Under the pieces are notes generated by a model. The model made no database searches and was not told the origin of the DNA. It saw only the letters and a list, made by a program, of their open reading frames with translations. 10,924 nucleotides of DNA from CAYJOG01 sp964371695 [NCBI: uncultured bacterium] (GTDB taxonomy: Bacteria > CAYJOG01): positions 1 to 10,924 of the forward strand of contig CAYJOG010000056.1 in the NCBI GenBank assembly GCA_964371695.1, written 5' to 3'. Shown in pieces: positions 6,400 through 10,924 of this stretch; positions within the stretch are counted from its first letter, which is position 1; each line of letters opens with the position of its first letter. Position numbers and translations under genes: made by a program.

Positions 6400-7869
6400 A
6401 TGGGCGTTTCCCAAAAGGCCGGAATAAGGCAGGTTTCACGGAGCTGTTTTTCACGGCTTGGGCTGATGTTGCTGCTGGTGGCGGGTGGCCTCTGGTCTCT
6501 GCCTGTCGCCGCCAGCGAAACCCTCTGCATTCTTTCCGAGGCCGCCACGTTCTCCGGTTGTCCCGATGTCCCGGCCACCCTCTCTGTGGCGCCCGACACA
6601 CCCTTTGTTGTGCGGGTGGTGTATGACCCCAAAGGGGGGAAGAATATGTCGGGGGTCACGGTGGAGTTTACCTATCCCGCCAATGTGGGCCAGCCCGTTT
6701 GTGACAGCGAAGGCTCCAGTCTGCCCGCCTTTAGCAACGTTGACTTAGACGCCGGACAACGCAAGGTGACCGGCGTCTATTTCAGTTTTTCGTCCACGAC
6801 ACAGGGCGTGGCGAAATTTGCAAAGTGCAGTTTTCCGGGCGGGGCCGACGGTGTGGCCGGCACGTTCGACTGGCTGGTGGAAGGAGCGGGGGGATCCACC
6901 GCAGCCCTGGATGGGAACGGTGACCCGATTGGGACTCTGGTGGCCACAGTCACCAACCTTCAGATACAAAAACCAGCCTGCACGCAGCCCGCCGTGGGCA
7001 CGCTTTTGGCGTCGCCGCTGGACATGGACGGCGTGGCCGCCTGCCAGTTGACCTGGACGCCCCCGCCGGGCGCGGGACAGGGCGACACCTGCGCCTTGAC
7101 CGAAAATCCTTTCGCGCTTTCCATGAACAGCGCTGCGGTGGCAGGCAGTCCGTTTTCGGCCTCGGTCACCACCGTGGTGGTGAGCAGCGGCGTGGTGTTT
7201 GATCTCACCCACAGTTTTTCGCTGGTGGCCAGCACGTCCAGTGGCGCGCTTTTGCCGGTGACCGCCACCTGCACCCCCACGCCGGGTGGCGGCGGTGAAG
7301 AATTCAGCCAGTCGGTGGACCTGTGCAACGGTGCGCCGCTGTGCGCCACCCTTTCCATGAGCCTGGATGGCGCGCTGTCACCCAGCACGCAACTGGCGCT
7401 GGGGTTTGACGTGGTGCGGGTCGACAGCGGTGTTTCGTGCCTTAAGCCATCATCGGGCCGTCAGGCGGCGGCCATGCTCAACTGGCAGGTGCGCCTGGCC
7501 GTGAACCTTGACGACACCGCCTGCCCCCCCGCTAGCACAGTGGTGAACGTGGTGGTGAAAAACATCCCCGATGGTTCGGGCATCGCCCACGTCAAAAATG
7601 TCGGCACGTTCGCCTGCCTTAAAAACAAGACACTGGCCGACCTGAGTGGCGGCGGCGCAGTGGAATGTCTCCTCGTCAGTCAGGCGCGGGGGGGCGATGC
7701 CAACCGGGATGAAGTGGTGGATCTGAAGGACCTGGGGGTTTTGAAGCAGACGTTCGGAACTTCCGAGGGCGGTCAGGGATTTTCTCCCCAGTCGGACTTT
7801 AACGATGACAAAAAGATTGACATCAAGGACTTGGGGATATTGAAAAAGTATTTCAATATGGCTTTTTAG
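6400..7869 (+). CDS. Secreted protein with C-terminal dockerin-type domain and possible cohesin-like N-terminal domain
   Basis: 489 residues. Residues 1-39 are a signal peptide (basic start, LMLLLVAGGLWSL core, cleavage near VAAS-E). Residues of about 60-190 are beta-rich (PFVVRVVYDP, SGVTVEFTYP, GVAGTFDWLVEG) and resemble a cohesin fold, though this is uncertain. Residues 193-425 are a low-similarity, cysteine-containing beta-rich region that I cannot assign. Residues 432-486 form two dockerin-type calcium loops: D433-x-N435-x-D437-x3-D441-x2-D444 and D466-x-N468-x-D470-x3-D474-x2-D477, each followed by a LG-x-LK helix. Dockerins bind cohesins to assemble surface complexes, and in non-cellulosomal bacteria the partners are often unknown. 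The ATG at 6400 fits the signal peptide and has AGAAAGG-like sequence (6382-6388) upstream. The reading frame stays open further upstream, but into the hairpin array, and encodes nothing recognisable there. The gene converges on the minus-strand operon with a 16-base gap. Confidence 0.82.
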   Translation: MGVSQKAGIRQVSRSCFSRLGLMLLLVAGGLWSLPVAASETLCILSEAATFSGCPDVPATLSVAPDTPFVVRVVYDPKGGKNMSGVTVEFTYPANVGQPVCDSEGSSLPAFSNVDLDAGQRKVTGVYFSFSSTTQGVAKFAKCSFPGGADGVAGTFDWLVEGAGGSTAALDGNGDPIGTLVATVTNLQIQKPACTQPAVGTLLASPLDMDGVAACQLTWTPPPGAGQGDTCALTENPFALSMNSAAVAGSPFSASVTTVVVSSGVVFDLTHSFSLVASTSSGALLPVTATCTPTPGGGGEEFSQSVDLCNGAPLCATLSMSLDGALSPSTQLALGFDVVRVDSGVSCLKPSSGRQAAAMLNWQVRLAVNLDDTACPPASTVVNVVVKNIPDGSGIAHVKNVGTFACLKNKTLADLSGGGAVECLLVSQARGGDANRDEVVDLKDLGVLKQTFGTSEGGQGFSPQSDFNDDKKIDIKDLGILKKYFNMAF

Positions 7870-7885
7870 CAGGGTGCTGGCGGTT

Positions 7886-9382
7886 TCACTTCACCTCGGT
7901 CAGGTTCACCCGCAGGATGGTGTCGTTTTTGGGGCGGGGGCTGCCGGTGGCCACGTCAAAGAGTGGATCCGCCCACACCACTTCTGCCGCCAGACGCAGG
8001 CTACGCCCCACCCGGCGGCCCAAGCCCGCGCTCAGCTCCTGCAAAAATGCGTCTTCCAGACTGCGGTTGTAGGTGTAGGACCAAGCCGCCTGCACGGTGT
8101 TTTTCTTTCCCCAGGGGGTGCGGTAATCCAGACGGGCGTTGAGGGTGTCGTCGCCATTTTTCAGCCCCCAGCTTGAGATGCCCTGGGCGCTCAGGCCCCG
8201 GCCGGGGCGGCCCAGCAACTGGCGTTGCGCCCCCAGCGAGGCGGCGAGCGGGTCGGGGTTGTTGCTGCCGCCCTGCTGGTCGCTGTGGGTGAGGGTGCCA
8301 TAAAAAATCCAGTGGGGGCTGTGCAGCCGCGTGATGTTCAGCCCTGCCACCAGGGCAGCGCCTTCGTTTTCGCTCTGGTTATAACGCTCCAGCACCAGGG
8401 CGCTGCCCAGGGTTTTTTCGCCAAAGGTGCGGCCCACGGCCACCAGGGCATAGAGAAAATCATCGGGGTTGTCGCCGCCGCTGTGGGCTTCACCCGCCAC
8501 CTGCTTCAAAAAAAAGTCTTGGCGCTTGGGCGCCGTGGTGGCCAAAGGTTTTTTGAACGGATCGGCGAAAGGGTCTTCGCCTTCGGTTTCATCAGCGGCT
8601 TCTTTGGATGGGGTGTTGCGAAATTCCTGAGAGCCGGTGAAAAGCCCGCCGGGTGGTTGTTCCTCACGGCCGGGGGCCAGGGACAACATTTTTTTCGGGC
8701 TTGGTGTGTTGGGTGGGACATCTGGCCGGACGATGTTTTCAGTTTCTTCTTCTACCACCACTGGCCGGTTGATTTTGTCCAGCAAAGCCAAGGCCCGCCG
8801 GGCCTGATCGGGCTTCTCCAGCATGGCGTAGACATCGGCCAGCAGCGCCAGGGCGGCGGGAATGGTCTTGCCTGTTTCGTCGGCCCGGATGGCAGTCTTC
8901 AGCCACAGGGCGCTGTCTTTCCAGCGGCCTGCGTCAAATTCGTGTGTGGCTTTTTCCAGCGCCTGGGGAGCCGAAATGTTTTGCCGAAGTTGGGTTTCAT
9001 CCCTGGCCGGTGCGGCGCGGGCCACAAGCGGCGCGGGGGTGTCCAGGCCCTCTGGCGCGCCGGGGCTGCCGGGGGGCTGAAGGGGCAGGGGGCCGTCCAC
9101 CGCCCACTGTCCGGGGCCAATGACGCCCTTGAAGGTTTCTTCACTCACGGCCCCCAGGCTGGCGGCCTCGTGTACCTCGGTGAGGGTGATCCAGCCCAGT
9201 GTGCGGCTGCCGTCGTGCACCACCAGTTTTTCGCCGGTGCCCAGCCCCCGGTTTTTTCCGGCGTTGAGCAGCACCTGACCCGATGGGCTGCGGTCGAGGA
9301 TTTTCACCGTGAGGGCCTGGGCCATGGGCGTAAAACCAAGGGCCAGCAGGCCCGTGATGGTGGTGATAAACCGGTGCTTCAT
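7886..9382 (-). CDS. Exported TPR-containing protein with predicted C-terminal outer-membrane beta-barrel
   Basis: 498 residues. A signal peptide spans 1-23 (cleavage after AQA). Residues 24-98 hold a small beta domain with G-rich turns (VLLNAGKNRGLGTGEKLVV), resembling the C-terminal module of FlgT-like or other periplasmic proteins. Residues 138-205 are helical and TPR-like (ALEKATHEFDAGRWKDSALW, ALALLADVYAMLEKPDQARR). Residues 206-290 are a Pro/Glu-rich linker. From about 305 to the end there are alternating amphipathic strands (ALVAVGRTFG, GSALVLERYNQSE, IFYGTLTHSD, LNARLDYRTPWG, VQAAWSYTYNRS, LRLAAEVVWADPLF), as expected of an outer-membrane barrel. The function is unknown. The start overlaps the upstream lipoprotein's stop by ATGA, and GGTGAG six bases before the ATG is a reasonable ribosome site. 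The two products may work together at the outer membrane. Confidence 0.8.
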   Translation of the reverse strand: MKHRFITTITGLLALGFTPMAQALTVKILDRSPSGQVLLNAGKNRGLGTGEKLVVHDGSRTLGWITLTEVHEAASLGAVSEETFKGVIGPGQWAVDGPLPLQPPGSPGAPEGLDTPAPLVARAAPARDETQLRQNISAPQALEKATHEFDAGRWKDSALWLKTAIRADETGKTIPAALALLADVYAMLEKPDQARRALALLDKINRPVVVEEETENIVRPDVPPNTPSPKKMLSLAPGREEQPPGGLFTGSQEFRNTPSKEAADETEGEDPFADPFKKPLATTAPKRQDFFLKQVAGEAHSGGDNPDDFLYALVAVGRTFGEKTLGSALVLERYNQSENEGAALVAGLNITRLHSPHWIFYGTLTHSDQQGGSNNPDPLAASLGAQRQLLGRPGRGLSAQGISSWGLKNGDDTLNARLDYRTPWGKKNTVQAAWSYTYNRSLEDAFLQELSAGLGRRVGRSLRLAAEVVWADPLFDVATGSPRPKNDTILRVNLTEVK

Positions 9383-10773
9383 GGTCGGCTCACCGCCGTT
9401 GCGGTTTGGGCGCTTTGCCCAAGGCCGGAAATCACCCGCAGGCCCAGTTCCGCCGTGATGCCGTCCGTGGCGCTTTTGAGGGGTCTGAACTGGGACACCA
9501 CTTCCAGGCCAATCACCTTGCTCCCCAGCTTCACGCAGAACTTCTGCCCCAGGCTGTCCACGGCGGTTTCCGCCAGAAAATTCGCCGAAGCGCAGTCCGC
9601 TGCGCCAGACAGGGGGGCGATGCCCACGTACAGCGGGCTTAAGCCATGCACGCTCAGCAGCGTGCGGTTGCCGGCCTCACTCAGGGCCACGGCAAAATTG
9701 TCTGGCAGGTCTGTCAGGTCAAAGCCCAGCGCCAGAAACTGCTCTGGCGCAAGAGGCGCGCCGGGGCGGATGAAAAAGTGCGCGCCGTCGGGGTCCAGTT
9801 CCCGCACCGCCACCGCCACAAAAGTTTGCAGCGGTGATGTGATGACGGCGCTTTTGGAGGACACGGCGATGACGTAATAACCGGGGTCAGCATAGAAATG
9901 GAACAGCCGTTGGCCGGAGGTCGCCTGCTGGGCGCTGCCGTCGCCCCAGTCCACGTTCAGCAGTTCGCCCCCCGCCGCGCTGCCGCCAAACGCCAGCAGG
10001 TCCACCGCCTGACCCAGACTGAGCAGCGTGCGGAACACCCCCACGCCCGGCGGCAGGGGTTTGCTGCCTGCATTCACCGAGGCGCTCACCAGCACGGTGC
10101 TGCCTGCGGTGATGGTGTACCCCCCCGCCTGGGCCGGGCAGGCCAGAAAACCCGTCTGGGCCAGTGTGAGGCCGCAGGCCAGGCCGCCGGTGCTGATGGT
10201 GAGAATCCCCGCTGTGGCCGTGGGGTTTTCCAGGCTGATGAGTTCGCCCTGTTCAAAGCTCAGTGTGGCGGGTGTGACCTGAGCGTTTTTCAGGCCAAAA
10301 CCCAGCTTCACGGGCACGTCCACGGTTTTGCCCAAGTTCACGGCGAAATAAACGGTGCGCTGGGCGTAAACCTCGGTGAGGCCGGGCGGGGTGCTGTCGG
10401 GGTTGAGGCGGCCCGCCTGCACCTCGGCCATCCACACGCCGGGCCGGATGTCCAGCACCTCCACCACCTGGGCCTCTGGCTTGGCGGGCCAGGCTTTTTC
10501 CAGCACGGGTGTCTCTGGGCTGCCCAGCACCGGCCCCCAGTTTTCCACCAGTGTGAGACGCACGAGAAAACCCGTGGTCTGCGGCGGAACCTTGGTCGCC
10601 AGCCGCGCCGCTGGAACCCCTGGCAGTTGCAGTGTGAGCCGCCCGCTGGGGCTGGCTGTGTTTTTGTCGCCGGGGTTGAACACGACGCCCGCCCCGCTGC
10701 CGCCGCCCCCGCAGCCAATCAGTGTGAGGCACACAAACCAGAGCAGGGCGACAGTTTTCTGAAGGCGTTTCAT
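9379..10773 (-). CDS. Lipoprotein with PKD-like domain
   Basis: 464 residues. A basic start and hydrophobic stretch end in the lipobox L18-I-G-C21, followed by GGGGSGAG, so the mature protein should be lipid-anchored at C21. The +2 residue is glycine, not aspartate, which favours outer-membrane sorting under the E. coli rule. Residues 45-160 are beta-rich and unassigned. Residues of about 255-322 look like a PKD/Ig-like domain (VDWGDGS at 274-280, then FHFYADPGYYVIAV at 291-304). Residues 323-464 are an unassigned beta-rich C-terminus with two cysteines (in DCASANF and KFCVKLG). No catalytic motif is seen, so a structural or binding role is likely. It is the first gene of the minus-strand operon. 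No clear SD precedes the ATG. Confidence 0.82.
   Translation of the reverse strand: MKRLQKTVALLWFVCLTLIGCGGGGSGAGVVFNPGDKNTASPSGRLTLQLPGVPAARLATKVPPQTTGFLVRLTLVENWGPVLGSPETPVLEKAWPAKPEAQVVEVLDIRPGVWMAEVQAGRLNPDSTPPGLTEVYAQRTVYFAVNLGKTVDVPVKLGFGLKNAQVTPATLSFEQGELISLENPTATAGILTISTGGLACGLTLAQTGFLACPAQAGGYTITAGSTVLVSASVNAGSKPLPPGVGVFRTLLSLGQAVDLLAFGGSAAGGELLNVDWGDGSAQQATSGQRLFHFYADPGYYVIAVSSKSAVITSPLQTFVAVAVRELDPDGAHFFIRPGAPLAPEQFLALGFDLTDLPDNFAVALSEAGNRTLLSVHGLSPLYVGIAPLSGAADCASANFLAETAVDSLGQKFCVKLGSKVIGLEVVSQFRPLKSATDGITAELGLRVISGLGQSAQTATAVSRP
9389..9394 (-). promoter_or_regulatory. Ribosome binding site of the beta-barrel gene
   Basis: On the minus strand GGTGAG lies six bases before the ATG at 9382, inside the end of the lipoprotein gene. 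Together with the ATGA overlap it supports translation from this start. Confidence 0.5.
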
Positions 10774-10799
10774 GGTTTCAGTCGTGATAACGATTTTTT

Positions 10800-10805
10800 A
10801 TTGTA
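10800..10805 (-). promoter_or_regulatory. Possible -10 element of the lipoprotein operon
   Basis: The minus strand reads TACAAT (5 of 6 to consensus) 26 bases before the ATG at 10773, which would give a leader of about 20 bases. The upstream T-rich TTTTTGCGC offers only a weak -35 at 15-18 base spacing. The rest of 10774-10924 contains no gene that I can support. Confidence 0.35.
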
Positions 10806-10903
10806 TCCCCGCCCCATGAAGCGCAAAAACCAGACTGTTACACTTCCTCGCATGATTTTCAGGCCCCACGCCACCAGAGATTTACGGCTTTCTTGTTGTT
10901 CAG

Positions 10904-10922
10904 GCGGGGACGCTGTCCCCGC
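10904..10922. repeat. G+C-rich perfect hairpin at the window edge
   Basis: GCGGGGAC (10904-10911), loop GCT and GTCCCCGC (10915-10922) form eight perfect pairs. It may be a terminator for a gene entering from the right, or part of a palindromic repeat cut off by the window end. No T-run is visible within the window. Confidence 0.6.
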
Positions 10923-10924
10923 AC

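Noticed and set aside
8225-9877. 550-codon plus-strand ORF running across the two minus-strand genes
   Set aside because: It spans the junction of two well-supported coupled genes and has low-complexity composition and no motifs. It is a shadow ORF.
10816-10924. Plus-strand ORF open to the window end, beginning MKRKNQTVTL
   Set aside because: It has only 36 codons, no SD and no recognisable sequence, and it reads through the terminal hairpin. It cannot be supported without the flanking DNA.

Overview
The window looks like chromosomal DNA of a G+C-rich Gram-negative bacterium. It encodes a lipoprotein with a classical lipobox, a probable outer-membrane beta-barrel protein and a CoA-dependent fatty-acid enzyme. 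Oxygen-sensitive iron-sulfur radical chemistry points to anaerobic or microaerobic growth. I cannot name the species or phylum from the sequence. No tRNA, rRNA, CRISPR array or transposase gene is visible.

Layout. Positions 80-1692 (+) hold a dienoyl-CoA isomerase-type crotonase, overlapped by 4 bases by a secreted protein with 16 cysteines. Positions 1781-6118 (+) are a tight three-gene cassette, with a 4-base gap and then a 1-base stop/start overlap. It encodes (i) a radical-SAM-like protein that has lost the three catalytic cysteines but keeps a four-cysteine auxiliary-cluster site, (ii) an intact radical SAM enzyme with two further cysteine-rich sites and a long degenerate C-terminal half, and (iii) a radical SAM enzyme with two auxiliary-cluster regions fused to a class I SAM-dependent methyltransferase. 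All three share a P-x-C ... C-x2-C-x5-C-x-G signature and look like diverged members of one family. Positions 6118-6294 carry five hairpins packed end to end. Positions 6400-7869 (+) encode a secreted protein ending in a dockerin-type calcium-binding module, with a possible cohesin-like N-terminal domain. On the minus strand, 10773 to 7886 is a two-gene operon: a PKD-containing lipoprotein, then an exported TPR/beta-barrel protein, overlapping by 4 bases. The last 150 bases hold a probable promoter for that operon and a hairpin at the window edge.

How it fits together. The most notable item is the radical SAM trio. The inactive partner, active enzyme and enzyme-methyltransferase fusion are translationally coupled or nearly so, which suggests one multi-subunit modifying complex. 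No obvious short precursor peptide is present. The Cys-rich secreted protein just upstream is the nearest plausible substrate, but nothing in the sequence proves this. The dockerin protein and the lipoprotein/outer-membrane pair form a separate, convergent set of cell-surface genes.
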